A stretch of DNA of 64,000 nt from the NCBI GenBank assembly GCA_020683205.1, contig CP085689.1:1488001-1552000 (forward strand), written 5' to 3'. The notes under the pieces were generated by a model. That model was not told the DNA's origin. It saw only the letters and a list, made by a program, of their open reading frames with translations, and did no database searches. Shown here piece by piece: positions 35,522 through 44,228 of this stretch (position 1 is the stretch's first letter; every line of letters starts with the position of its first letter). Made by a program: the position numbers and the translations under genes. The DNA comes from Lentisphaerae bacterium WC36 (lineage in GTDB: Bacteria > Verrucomicrobiota > Lentisphaeria > Victivallales > SZUA-371).

Positions 35522-35632
35522 TACTCTTAATCAAAAAATATTATTTTTTGTCAATTGAATATTTTTTTAAACTCAGTTAATTTAAAGTATCTAAAAACAA
35601 AAATCAAAAGTTATTAATTAACGAGGTTAGAG

Positions 35633-37822
35633 ATGAAAACAAAACAAAAAAATGCTAAATTTTTCTTTAAATTATCAATGGCAACTGCCATTTTTTTAGG
35701 ATTAACAGCGAATGCAAAGGATGCTAAAATGCTTGATAATGAATTAGATGTTTATTCAACGAAGTTCTCAATGAAAAAATTTCTAAGATCATTATCTTTA
35801 GAGGAAAAAATTAATTTTCTTGGCGGTGGCGGTTTTACTATTAGAGGAAATAAGAGGCTTGGTATCCCTGAAGTTTTAATGGCAGATGGCCCAATGGGAG
35901 TGAAAAAAGTTAAAGATCCAACCGCATTAATTGCCAATATTGGTTTAGCAGCTTCGTGGAATAGAGAATTATCAGCACTTTATGGTAATATTTTAGGTAA
36001 TGAAGCATATCATGGTAATGTTGCAATTGTTTTAGCTCCTGGAGTAAATATTTACCGTTTGCCTCAGAATGGTCGAAATTTTGAATACTTAGGTGAAGAT
36101 CCATTTTTAGTGTCTGAATTAGTTGTACCATACATCCAGAATATTCAAAAATATGATGTTATGGCAACTGTTAAGCATTATATTGCAAACAACCAAGACT
36201 TCAACCGCCACCGTGGTAACAGTGTCGTTAGTGAACGTGCATTACGGGAAATTTATATGCCAGCATTTAAAGCGTCTGTCCAAAAGGGGAAAGTGGCAGC
36301 ACTAATGACTGCTTATGGAGCTATTAATGGTGTTCATGCAGCAGAAAATAATTACTTAATTAATGATGTTTTACGCAAGGAATGGGGATTTGAGGGCATT
36401 GTTATGAGTGATTGGAATTCGGTTTACAACACAGTAAATAGTTTAAAATTTGGTATAGATTTAGAAATGCCAACTGGGAAATATTTTAATCAGAAGGCAA
36501 TAAAAAAAGCGTTAAATGAAAACTTAATCACAGAAGAAATGATTAACAAAAAAATTGCAACAATCGTTAGCACATGTCGGCGCTTTAATACCTACATTTT
36601 AATGACAAAGCCTAAGCAAGATTTTGATCGAAAACAACACGCCTTAGATGCAAAAAAAATTGCTGATGAAAGTATTGTGTTACTAAAAAATGATAATTTT
36701 TTGCCTTTAGAGAAAAACCCCGCAATCAAGAAAAAAGTTGTTTTTGTCGGTCCTAATGCAAAATATACGCCTAAAAGTGGTGGTGGCGCGGCTAATGTTC
36801 CGACAAAATTAGGCAATGATTACTATATGTCATTTAAAAAGATGGCAAACAATGAAAAATATGATGTAAGTTTTGTCAATTTATTTCCTAAAAAAGATAA
36901 GCGTTATCAACCTATTACAGACTACAATAATCCATTATATCAACAAATTAAAAATGCTGATATTGTGATTGCATGTGTGGGTTTTTCAGGTGCTCAAGGC
37001 CAACTTCGTGAAGGTGAAGGTGGTGACAGAAAATTCACAATGCCAATAAAACAGCAGGAAATCTTAACAAAAATTACAGAATTAAATGATAATACAGTTG
37101 TAGTAATTATTGCTGGTGGAGGCGTTAAAATGAATCCATGGCTACAAAAATCTAAGGCCGTTCTTCACAGTTGGTACCAAGGTCAAGTTGGTGGATCTTC
37201 AGTAGGTGATATTATTTTTGGTAATGTTAATCCATCTGCTAAATTGCCTATTTCTATTGAAAAAGAATGGAAAGATTCCGCCGCATATAAATTTTATAAT
37301 GAAGATAAAAATGCTATAGGATTTACAGGTTGGAGCCTAGGAGGCCGTCATCATCAATTAGAGGATGACTACTACGGTGAAGATATTTTTGTTGGTTATC
37401 GTCATTTTGATAAAAATAAAATTGATCCACAGTTCGAATTTGGCTATGGGTTAAGCTACACTACGTTCAAATATAGCAACGTAAAGTTAAGCTGCAACAA
37501 AATTAATAGAAATTCAAAAATAACTATTTCAGTTGATGTCACAAACACTGGTAAATATACAGGCAAAGAAATCATTCAGCTGTATATCAATGAAGTAAAA
37601 CCAACTGTTGCACGCCCACCAAAAGAACTTAAGGGATTTGAAAAAATTGCTTTGAAGCCAAATGAAACAAAAACAGTTACCTTTACTATTACAAAGGATT
37701 CACTAAAATACTATGATGGCTTATATCGTCGTTGGATTGTAAATAATGGTGAATTTAAAATATTAATTGGCGCTAGCTCCCGAGATATAAAATTCACGAA
37801 AACATTTAGTTACAAAAACTAA
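35633..37822 (+). CDS. bglX: Secreted glycoside hydrolase family 3 (beta-glucosidase type)
   Basis: Exported GH3 enzyme of 729 residues. A signal peptide is plausible at residues 1-28 (LSMATAIFLGLTANA before KDAKM). The catalytic (beta/alpha)8 domain shows LMADGPMGVK, a VKHYIANNQ motif, EWGFEGIVMSDWNSV, where the Asp in SDW is the nucleophile, and then the sandwich domain with GGGAANVPT. The C-terminal fibronectin-III-like domain contains FGYGLSYTTFKYSNVKL and ends about residue 728. Substrates could be beta-glucosides, xylosides or others; bglX is used as a family label. GAGGT lies upstream of the start, 111 bp after the PHP gene. It converges on the XylR-type regulator across a shared terminator. 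Confidence 0.88.
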   Translation: MKTKQKNAKFFFKLSMATAIFLGLTANAKDAKMLDNELDVYSTKFSMKKFLRSLSLEEKINFLGGGGFTIRGNKRLGIPEVLMADGPMGVKKVKDPTALIANIGLAASWNRELSALYGNILGNEAYHGNVAIVLAPGVNIYRLPQNGRNFEYLGEDPFLVSELVVPYIQNIQKYDVMATVKHYIANNQDFNRHRGNSVVSERALREIYMPAFKASVQKGKVAALMTAYGAINGVHAAENNYLINDVLRKEWGFEGIVMSDWNSVYNTVNSLKFGIDLEMPTGKYFNQKAIKKALNENLITEEMINKKIATIVSTCRRFNTYILMTKPKQDFDRKQHALDAKKIADESIVLLKNDNFLPLEKNPAIKKKVVFVGPNAKYTPKSGGGAANVPTKLGNDYYMSFKKMANNEKYDVSFVNLFPKKDKRYQPITDYNNPLYQQIKNADIVIACVGFSGAQGQLREGEGGDRKFTMPIKQQEILTKITELNDNTVVVIIAGGGVKMNPWLQKSKAVLHSWYQGQVGGSSVGDIIFGNVNPSAKLPISIEKEWKDSAAYKFYNEDKNAIGFTGWSLGGRHHQLEDDYYGEDIFVGYRHFDKNKIDPQFEFGYGLSYTTFKYSNVKLSCNKINRNSKITISVDVTNTGKYTGKEIIQLYINEVKPTVARPPKELKGFEKIALKPNETKTVTFTITKDSLKYYDGLYRRWIVNNGEFKILIGASSRDIKFTKTFSYKN

Positions 37823-37840
37823 TAATATTATTAAACTATA

Positions 37841-37874
37841 AAAACACCTAATCTCAAAATTGTTTAGGTGTTTT
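37841..37874. terminator. Bidirectional terminator between GH3 and XylR-type regulator
   Basis: An 11-base perfect stem (AAAACACCTAA at 37841-37851, complement at 37864-37874) encloses 12 bases. T-rich runs follow on both strands; the right arm abuts the stop codon of the minus-strand regulator at 37875. Confidence 0.85.
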
Positions 37875-39026
37875 TTAATTTTTATTGCGATACTCGCTCG
37901 GAGTCATTGAAGTAGCAGTCTTAAACACTTCAGTAAAGCTACGAGTCGAATTAAATCCACACATAGCGGAAACTTCTTGAATTGTTTTATTGTTTTCACG
38001 TAAAATATTTTTTGCCAATGAAATCTGAGAACTTCTAATTTCTGTATGAATTGACCTTCCGATGTCTCTGCGAAATTTACGCTCTAATTGACGACGTGAA
38101 ATTCCAACCTTGTCACAAACCTCTTCAACTAAAATTCTACGATTTATATTTGTCCTAATAAATGATAACGCTGTCGCAACATCACCGTCTTCAACAGCTA
38201 AAATGTCACTCGAACGACGAGCAATAATTTGTCCTGGAGGTAGCGAAATATCATTACTAACAATTTTATCATGAAGCATTTTATCAAGCAGTTCGGCTGC
38301 TTGATAGCCAATTTCTTGAGCTGGAACTTCAATGCTAGAGATAGGTGGAGTTGCAAGTGTACATTCCATCAGGTTATTATCAACTCCTAAAATGGCTACA
38401 TCGTCAGGAATTTTAATATTTAATTGTTGGCAAATTTCAGATAAGTATCGAGCAGGTGTATCGTTAGAAGCCAGAACAGCTGCTGGCTTACGCAGTGATT
38501 TTAACCATTGTTCAATATTTTTATCAAACTTAACCCAGCTATCTTCAATTTGTAATCGTGGTAAAAAATTTCCATAGAAAGTTTTAATTTCATAATTATT
38601 TTGCCGTAGTGTATCTGAAAAACCTTGTAAACGCAATTGTGAAAACACAGCTAATTTACTCCCAAAATAACCATAGTCAGCAAAATTTTTCTGTAATAAA
38701 TAGTTCGCAGCCAATCGTCCAACTTCATAATGATCAACATCAATGGTCGTTAATGAACAGTCGGGGATAGTTTTTGTTGTATTAACAATTGGAATAGATA
38801 ATTTTTGAAGTTCATTGGCTAAATTTTTATCAAAAATATGACCAATAATTCCATCGGGTTGCCACTCGAGTAGTGGTTTTAATACTTTCCTGTCGCTAAC
38901 TCCATTGCGAAAAATCCAATTTGAATTTTCTAAATAAAATTCCTGAATTCCAAATAAAACTTCACGACAGTAACCAATATCTTGATTAAAAATTAAAGCT
39001 ATCTTCTTCTTTGTCTTTACTTTCAT
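37875..39026 (-). CDS. XylR-type regulator: sugar-binding domain with C-terminal AraC HTH
   Basis: Transcriptional regulator of 383 residues. The N-terminal half is a periplasmic-binding-protein-like ligand domain as in LacI/XylR (IALIFNQDIGYCREVLFGI, TIDVDHYEVGRLAANYLL, VAILGVDNNLMECTLATPPI then SSIEVPAQEIGYQAAELL). The N-terminal LacI helix-turn-helix is absent. The C-terminal 100 residues are an AraC/XylS domain with NINRRILVEEVCDKVGISRR and IQEVSAMCGFNSTRSFTEVF. This is the arrangement of E. coli XylR and is abundant in Lentisphaerota and Verrucomicrobia. It likely senses a carbohydrate; convergence with GH3 suggests, but does not prove, a carbohydrate regulon. Confidence 0.88.
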   Translation of the reverse strand: MKVKTKKKIALIFNQDIGYCREVLFGIQEFYLENSNWIFRNGVSDRKVLKPLLEWQPDGIIGHIFDKNLANELQKLSIPIVNTTKTIPDCSLTTIDVDHYEVGRLAANYLLQKNFADYGYFGSKLAVFSQLRLQGFSDTLRQNNYEIKTFYGNFLPRLQIEDSWVKFDKNIEQWLKSLRKPAAVLASNDTPARYLSEICQQLNIKIPDDVAILGVDNNLMECTLATPPISSIEVPAQEIGYQAAELLDKMLHDKIVSNDISLPPGQIIARRSSDILAVEDGDVATALSFIRTNINRRILVEEVCDKVGISRRQLERKFRRDIGRSIHTEIRSSQISLAKNILRENNKTIQEVSAMCGFNSTRSFTEVFKTATSMTPSEYRNKN

Positions 39027-39119
39027 ATAACCGTATCATTTATTTACAATATTCGCAAAACATAACATACTTTTATCTTAGTCAAAATACAAACACTAAA
39101 AAAGAATTTCTTAATCTTT

Positions 39120-39782
39120 CTAGGTTATGGCAACCATTTTAGATTCAATTAAAGACTTTTGAGTAATCAAATTTATAATATTAATAAAGTTTGAAAAGTA
39201 GTCTTGGCTTTGAATCATCTCTTGACTTTGTATGTCTTCAAAACCAACAATCATACAAAAACGGTAATCATCATTTTGTTTTTTATTAATATCTTTTTTA
39301 AAACAGCCATAGTTAAGGCAACTTTTCTCATTGGTTAAATTGTCTATAAAAAAAGATAAAGAGTCGCCGAAAATTGTTGAATAATCGCTATTAATAATAC
39401 ACTCAAGCAATATTTTACATTCATTTTTTTTACGATTTTTAAGATTATAATCAATCATTATATCCCAAATTGAAAATTCTATATTAGTTATAATATTTTT
39501 ATATTGCAGTGCTAAAAAATCAGCGGTATGTTTATTGTTAATATGTTTTGCATAGGACTCATTGCAATCCCAAATTTCGTGAACAGCGAAATCAAAATTA
39601 ATATCATCACTTTTATTCAAAATTTTGTAAGAGTCATATATAAAAAGGCCAGCTTCCGCTTGAGTTTCATTAGTCAATTTGACTAGCTTATCTTCCAAAA
39701 ATAGATTATCATCTAAATTATCTTGACCATTAATTTTCACAAGTAATGCTATTCTTTTATCATTTTTATCATCCAAATTCAT
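39120..39782 (-). CDS. Divergent tandem ABM-like (antibiotic biosynthesis monooxygenase fold) protein, third of trio
   Basis: A 220-residue protein without clear sequence motifs. Its pattern (RIALLVKING..., a helix DNLFLEDKLVKLTNETQAEA, GLFIYDSYKI, then FAVHEIWDCNESYAKH and a helical end) resembles an ABM half-domain, and the second half (KNECKILLECIINSDY, later FCMIVGFEDIQSQEMI) repeats it. It is more diverged than the two upstream proteins. The ABM fold contains quinol monooxygenases such as YgiN, but no catalytic residue can be assigned here. A 202-bp AT-rich gap without an obvious gene separates it from the preceding gene. Its function is unknown. Confidence 0.5.
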   Translation of the reverse strand: MNLDDKNDKRIALLVKINGQDNLDDNLFLEDKLVKLTNETQAEAGLFIYDSYKILNKSDDINFDFAVHEIWDCNESYAKHINNKHTADFLALQYKNIITNIEFSIWDIMIDYNLKNRKKNECKILLECIINSDYSTIFGDSLSFFIDNLTNEKSCLNYGCFKKDINKKQNDDYRFCMIVGFEDIQSQEMIQSQDYFSNFINIINLITQKSLIESKMVAIT

Positions 39783-39984
39783 TACAAATGTCGCCTCACA
39801 TTACTCAATCATTACTAATAAATTTCACGTATTATATTTACCCTTATCTTGATTAAATATAAATTTCTTTAAATAAAAAAACAAATAAAATATAAAAAAA
39901 AATAGTGATATATTAAATTAAGAAAATTATTTAAATATAACAGGTTAGATATTGTTCAGTATTTTTATCTAAATATTTAATCAA

Positions 39985-40602
39985 CTAAACTTCTTTAAAT
40001 AGCATAATATTGATATTACCATTAATATATTTACTTAATTTGCCCTTTAAAGCAATGAAGCTTGGATCATTAATAGCTTCTTCTCGAAGCTCAGCACTTT
40101 TCCAAATAATTTTAAGCAAAACATAGTCTAATTCACCTTCATTCGGAATACTTAAAGAACAACCTAAAATACCTTTATATTTTTTAATATTGCTAATTAA
40201 AGTCTCAAATAGATCAAATAAACCACTAATAGCATCCGACTTTAAACTTGCTTCTGAAATAGAAACAACATTGCCTTTATGTCTATCAATAGTGTCAAAC
40301 CCCTTTGTAGTGTACAGCTCATTCCATATGACAGTTTTAAGAATATTATTTTCTAAAAGTTCATCCGAAAGGTGCTTCAAGGTTTCTTGATTTAAAAGAA
40401 CTCCTTCGTCTACACTTGAAACGTACCATTTTTCATAAAGTAAATAATGCTCGTCATGAATAATATCTTTATACAACAAACTATGAATACATTTTTTGTG
40501 CTTGATATTTTTAGAGTTTATTTTTTTTATAACATTTTCGGTTATATTTGACTCATGGTCGCGAGCCAATAAGAAATATAAAAAGATATTTTTCTTTTTC
40601 AT
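39985..40602 (-). CDS. Tandem ABM-like protein, second of trio
   Basis: A 205-residue cytoplasmic protein with two repeats of an ABM-like pattern: N-terminal beta strand (NIFLYFLLAR), helix (ITENVIKKINSKNI), strands (CIHSLLYKDI, HYLLYEKWYV), then helix. The second copy (NVVSISEASLKSDAISGLFD, LGCSLSIPNE, YVLLKIIWKS) follows at about 110-200. The E-K-W and I-I-W-K segments correspond to the conserved W strand of ABM domains. The start overlaps the stop of the upstream trio member by 4 bp (ATGA), so the two are translated together and may form a heteromeric dimer. No predicted substrate. Confidence 0.6.
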   Translation of the reverse strand: MKKKNIFLYFLLARDHESNITENVIKKINSKNIKHKKCIHSLLYKDIIHDEHYLLYEKWYVSSVDEGVLLNQETLKHLSDELLENNILKTVIWNELYTTKGFDTIDRHKGNVVSISEASLKSDAISGLFDLFETLISNIKKYKGILGCSLSIPNEGELDYVLLKIIWKSAELREEAINDPSFIALKGKLSKYINGNINIMLFKEV

Positions 40603-41234
40603 AGAACTCGTTGTACCTCTTTAATTGTTGGTTTTTGCACATTCATAATTAGCGATAATTCTTCACAAAAAATAAAATTTTGCATATATTCAGCATGATG
40701 ATGTCTTTGCCATGAATTTTTATCTAACCATGTTCCAAGTAATAAAAACTTATCCATTTCGCCTAAAGAATTAATATATAAACAGTAACTCAAACACTCT
40801 GTTTCAATCATAGAAATATCAATAATTTTTTCAAACAATAACCTAATTTCCTTTTCTCGCCCTTTTTTGGCTGTGCGCTCCAATAGGAATGAAAAATGAT
40901 TTTCACTATTTCTAAATTTTGGTGGAATATCACTGGCTAAAAACCACGTTGAAACCTCAAAATCTTGTTGTAAAATAGCCCCTTTTGCCATTTCTACCAG
41001 ATAGTCAATATGAAGTTGAGCTATTTGCGTTTCTGAAGCTTGGCTTATTGAATTCCATGATTCTTGAAAAAGAATCATTTTTCCATCGTTGCTAGTTTTT
41101 AAGCATTCACAATCCAAACACCCGTCTTCAAGCTTTATTGCTGAAACAAAATTTCTGATTAAAGATAAAAATTTATCGTCAAGGTCATTTTTTAATTTAA
41201 CCATAACTACAAAGTTTAATGAGCTTTTATCCAT
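40599..41234 (-). CDS. Tandem ABM-domain protein, first of trio
   Basis: The clearest member. First half: NFVVMVKLKNDLDDKFLSLI, GCLDCECLKTSNDGKMILFQ, ESWNSISQASETQIAQLHID, which follows the ABM (YgiN-like) layout including the E-x-W strand and A-x-x-H-x-x-x helix. Second half, from about residue 118: FSFLLERTAKKGREKEIRLL, ETECLSYCLYIN, LLGTWLDKNSWQRHHHAEYM. Such domains act on quinol-like or aromatic substrates without cofactor, or serve as structural dimers. A TTG at 41249 begins the open frame; I choose the ATG at 41234, although neither has a strong SD. The gene opens a run of three homologous genes, which suggests duplication. Confidence 0.65.
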   Translation of the reverse strand: MDKSSLNFVVMVKLKNDLDDKFLSLIRNFVSAIKLEDGCLDCECLKTSNDGKMILFQESWNSISQASETQIAQLHIDYLVEMAKGAILQQDFEVSTWFLASDIPPKFRNSENHFSFLLERTAKKGREKEIRLLFEKIIDISMIETECLSYCLYINSLGEMDKFLLLGTWLDKNSWQRHHHAEYMQNFIFCEELSLIMNVQKPTIKEVQRVL

Positions 41235-41338
41235 AACATTTTTAACCAAAATTAAATTTTATTCATTTTATTTTTGAGCACCCCTTTATATAATATTAAT
41301 ATGACTACTCAAAAATAGCAAGTCTTAGGACACTTTTC

Positions 41339-41764
41339 TTAAATTTTTAATTTACTAAGAATTTTTTCGGCAATTTCACACATTGACTCTTCACCATTGT
41401 CACTGTATTCCACGTGACGCCAATTCCAATGAAAATTATCTTCAACGCCACGGGGCACAACGTGTAAATGGGCATGCATAACCACCTGTCCTGCACATGT
41501 TCCATCAGATAAATGTAAATTAAAACCGTCGTAATCTAAAGTTCTTTTCGCAGCTACACCAATTTTAGTTGCAACTTTAAACATTCTTCCCGAAACATCT
41601 TCTGGGATCGAAGTTGCTCCAGTATGGTGATCTTTCGGAATAACTAAAGCGTGACCATAATTGATTGGTGATATATCCATGAATGCTAAAACTAAATCAT
41701 CTTCATATAATTTTACAGCTGGTAATTCACCTTTAATAATTTTACAAAAAATACAATCTTCCAT
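41339..41764 (-). CDS. HIT-family nucleotide hydrolase
   Basis: A 141-residue HIT protein: CIFCKIIKGELPAVKLYEDD at the N-terminus (Cys pair typical of HINT-like zinc binding) and the histidine triad VMHAHLHVVPR near residue 100 (H-x-H-x-H-x-x type). HIT hydrolases cleave nucleoside phosphoramidates or dinucleoside polyphosphates. It is the last gene of the two-component operon, 16 bp after the response-regulator gene, with no obvious functional link. Length and motif are typical; the second half (GRMFKVATKIGVAAKRTL) also matches. Confidence 0.93.
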   Translation of the reverse strand: MEDCIFCKIIKGELPAVKLYEDDLVLAFMDISPINYGHALVIPKDHHTGATSIPEDVSGRMFKVATKIGVAAKRTLDYDGFNLHLSDGTCAGQVVMHAHLHVVPRGVEDNFHWNWRHVEYSDNGEESMCEIAEKILSKLKI

Positions 41765-41780
41765 TGTAGAGTCTTCCTAT

Positions 41781-43238
41781 TTAATTTGTTAAGTTATATT
41801 TATTAATTTTTCGATGTAAAGTTCTACGACTAATGCCAAGCAGTTCTGCAGCTTTTGTTTTGTTGTTATTTGCCTGCTGAAGCGCTTTAATAACTAAATC
41901 TTTTTCATTTGAATCGATTGATAACCCATTTGTGCAACCTTCAATTACGGCTGAACCAGCACTATTATTTACATTATCAATAATATTGACATTATTAATA
42001 TTGTCAACATTGTCATTATTAATAGTTTTGAATTCCAACAGTTTTTGGTTACGATTTTCTCGAATTGCAACCGGAATATCTTCAACTTGAAGTACCTCAT
42101 TTTGAGTCAAAACAACCATGCGTTCAACACAATTTCTCAGTTCACGAATATTTCCTGGCCAAGAATAATAAATTAAGACATCAATAGCATTTTCAGAAAT
42201 AGATAACGTTGATTTACTATTTTCATGAGCAAACTGTGTTAAATAGTGTTTTAATAGTAATGGAATATCTTCAATACGTTCACGCAACGGCGGTAAATGA
42301 ATTGTCACCACATCAAGGCGGTAAAACAAATCTTCACGGAAATCACCATCTACCACCATCTGTTTCAGATCACGGTTAGTAGCACTAACCAAACGTGCAT
42401 TAGTTTGCACCGATTCCATCCCCCCTACTCTCTCAAAAGTTTGCGATTCAAGAGCTCTTAATAATTTAACTTGAATCTGTGGATCTATCTCGCCAATTTC
42501 ATCTAAAAATAGCGTTCCATTATTTGCCAACTCAAATCGCCCTAACCTCTGCTCAACTGCGCCAGTGAATGCCCCTTTCTCATACCCGAACAATTCACTT
42601 TCTAAAAGATTTGCAGATAATGCGGCACAATGTACTGGCATAAATTTTCCATCACGATTACTATAATCGTGCAGTGCTTGAGCAATCAACTCTTTACCTG
42701 TACCACTTTCTCCTGTTATTAACACTGTCGTTTTTGATGGCGCAATCTGCTCAACTGTTTGTAAAACTTTTTTCATCGCTACTGATTTTGCAATAACTTT
42801 AAAATTATTATGTTGTTGTTTTAATTGCTGTTTTAAGGCGATATTTTCCTGTTTCAAGTTGCTTTGTTCAGCAGCACGCTTTAATAACACTTCTAAATTT
42901 TTAATATCAATTGGTTTGGTGATGTAATAAAATGCGCCTGATTTTGTAGCGGTTATGGCATCTTCAATGCTACCAAACGCAGTCATCATTATAACTACTG
43001 GACGTGCTTTACTTGGCAATTTTTTAACAGCTGACAACAGTTCCATGCCATCTGCTTCTGGCATTCTAATATCACTAAGCACGAGGTCAAAATGCTCTTT
43101 TTTTATCATTTCGATGCCCTCTAAACCGTTACTAGCAGTCGAAACGTCATATTTGCGTTTTAATAAACGAGCAATAACGTCACGTGAATTACGTTCATCA
43201 TCAACAATTAATAATCTTAATTTACTGGTATTTTTCAT
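41781..43238 (-). CDS. NtrC-family sigma-54-dependent response regulator
   Basis: Activator with receiver, AAA+ and DNA-binding domains (485 residues). The receiver has acidic pocket VDDE, phosphoacceptor Asp in LVLSDIRMPEADGM and Lys in YITKPID. The central domain has Walker A GESGTGKE, the GAFTGA sigma-54 contact loop in YEKGAFTGAVEQR, Walker B TLFLDEIGEI, and the arginine-finger region. Between it and the HTH lies a short Asn/Asp/Val-rich linker (NNDNVDNINNVNI). The Fis-type HTH ends the protein (KAAELLGISRRTLHRKINKY). It should drive sigma-54 promoters after phosphorylation, presumably by the kinase at 44229-45374. It overlaps the TIM-barrel gene by 17 bp. Confidence 0.93.
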   Translation of the reverse strand: MKNTSKLRLLIVDDERNSRDVIARLLKRKYDVSTASNGLEGIEMIKKEHFDLVLSDIRMPEADGMELLSAVKKLPSKARPVVIMMTAFGSIEDAITATKSGAFYYITKPIDIKNLEVLLKRAAEQSNLKQENIALKQQLKQQHNNFKVIAKSVAMKKVLQTVEQIAPSKTTVLITGESGTGKELIAQALHDYSNRDGKFMPVHCAALSANLLESELFGYEKGAFTGAVEQRLGRFELANNGTLFLDEIGEIDPQIQVKLLRALESQTFERVGGMESVQTNARLVSATNRDLKQMVVDGDFREDLFYRLDVVTIHLPPLRERIEDIPLLLKHYLTQFAHENSKSTLSISENAIDVLIYYSWPGNIRELRNCVERMVVLTQNEVLQVEDIPVAIRENRNQKLLEFKTINNDNVDNINNVNIIDNVNNSAGSAVIEGCTNGLSIDSNEKDLVIKALQQANNNKTKAAELLGISRRTLHRKINKYNLTN

Positions 43239-44196
43239 ATTCTCTTAAGTATTTTACAAACTGCATTATATCACTTTTACGGCCATGGCGTACTTCTAAA
43301 ACAAAATGTTTTACGCCATATTTTAAACATTTAATGGCAAATTCTTTTACGGGCATTTCACAATCTGTAGTTAAAGGTAAATGACCATCACTCCACTCCT
43401 TAATAGGATTATTTTTAGTATATTTAGATGCGTGTAAATGAACCATTTTAACTTGATTTGTTTTAAGAAATTTTTCAGTTTCTTCAATAAAATCTTTACC
43501 GTATAAAAATGCTGAAAACCATAAATGGCTACTATCTAAACAAAAATTCATAGGATAATTTTTAAAACATTTTGCCAATAAATTACCCGCTGAATAAATT
43601 GGCAAATCATTTTCAATAACAAATTCAATATCGGGGTATTTCTCAATTAAAATATGTTGACGTTCAACAACTCGTTGCTGGCGCATTATAAATTCATCAG
43701 TATTAAAAAAATCTGTACAAACAGTGGTATTTGGTAACGAATACTCTTCACGGTAACTATTTTGCATGACGCGATAAAAACTTTCTACATCTGTAAAACA
43801 TTCAATTGGCAAATCAGTCATATTAAAACCATGAAAAACTGCAATATTATAATCATCATTATACGGCGTATTACGCTTTTTTATATCACGAATTAACTTG
43901 ACAGTCTTTTCAAAACTATCTAACGCATATTCAAAACTATCTGAAGCTAAATTCATTTGATATTTACTTAAATTTGGTGCATGAAATGATAGTGGCACCT
44001 GTAATTTCAATAAATCTTCAACTTCTTTTTCTGAAGCCATGTTATGGATTTGAACGCCAAAATCAATATTTGCATCATTGCAAACCTCTTGACATTCAGC
44101 AACTAAATCTTTATGACTTTCAGCTTTCCAAAATGAAGTTGAAGTTAATTCAACTCGCACTTTATCTAAACTTGGATATTTAATATTTTTCTTCAT
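43222..44196 (-). CDS. TIM-barrel protein of the sugar phosphate isomerase/epimerase (AP endonuclease 2) superfamily
   Basis: A 324-residue protein placed between a sensor kinase and its likely regulator. Metal-ligand-like positions appear in the order expected for the Nfo/xylose-isomerase fold: LSFHAPN, AVFHGFNMTD, FVIENDLP (Glu), FCLDSSHLWFS (Asp/His), MVHLHASKY and FVLEVRHGR (Glu/His). The substrate is unknown; isomerase, epimerase and endonuclease members share these ligands. The start ATG has an SD-like AGAG. Its 3' end overlaps the response-regulator gene by 17 bp, so it is translated in a coupled manner. It may work on a compound related to the signal sensed, but this is only positional inference. 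Confidence 0.72.
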   Translation of the reverse strand: MKKNIKYPSLDKVRVELTSTSFWKAESHKDLVAECQEVCNDANIDFGVQIHNMASEKEVEDLLKLQVPLSFHAPNLSKYQMNLASDSFEYALDSFEKTVKLIRDIKKRNTPYNDDYNIAVFHGFNMTDLPIECFTDVESFYRVMQNSYREEYSLPNTTVCTDFFNTDEFIMRQQRVVERQHILIEKYPDIEFVIENDLPIYSAGNLLAKCFKNYPMNFCLDSSHLWFSAFLYGKDFIEETEKFLKTNQVKMVHLHASKYTKNNPIKEWSDGHLPLTTDCEMPVKEFAIKCLKYGVKHFVLEVRHGRKSDIMQFVKYLREYEKYQ

Positions 44197-44228
44197 ATTT
44201 AAAATTTCTCTTTAAGTTTTTTCATTAA

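Noticed and set aside
35532-35550. AT-only inverted repeat CAAAAAAT/ATTTTTTG after the PHP gene
   Set aside because: With almost no G or C the stem would be too weak for a confident terminator, and such repeats arise by chance in this composition.
41271-41315. TTTTTGAG/CTCAAAAA inverted pair between the HIT gene and the ABM trio
   Set aside because: A 29-base loop and mostly A/T arms make a terminator or operator unconvincing.
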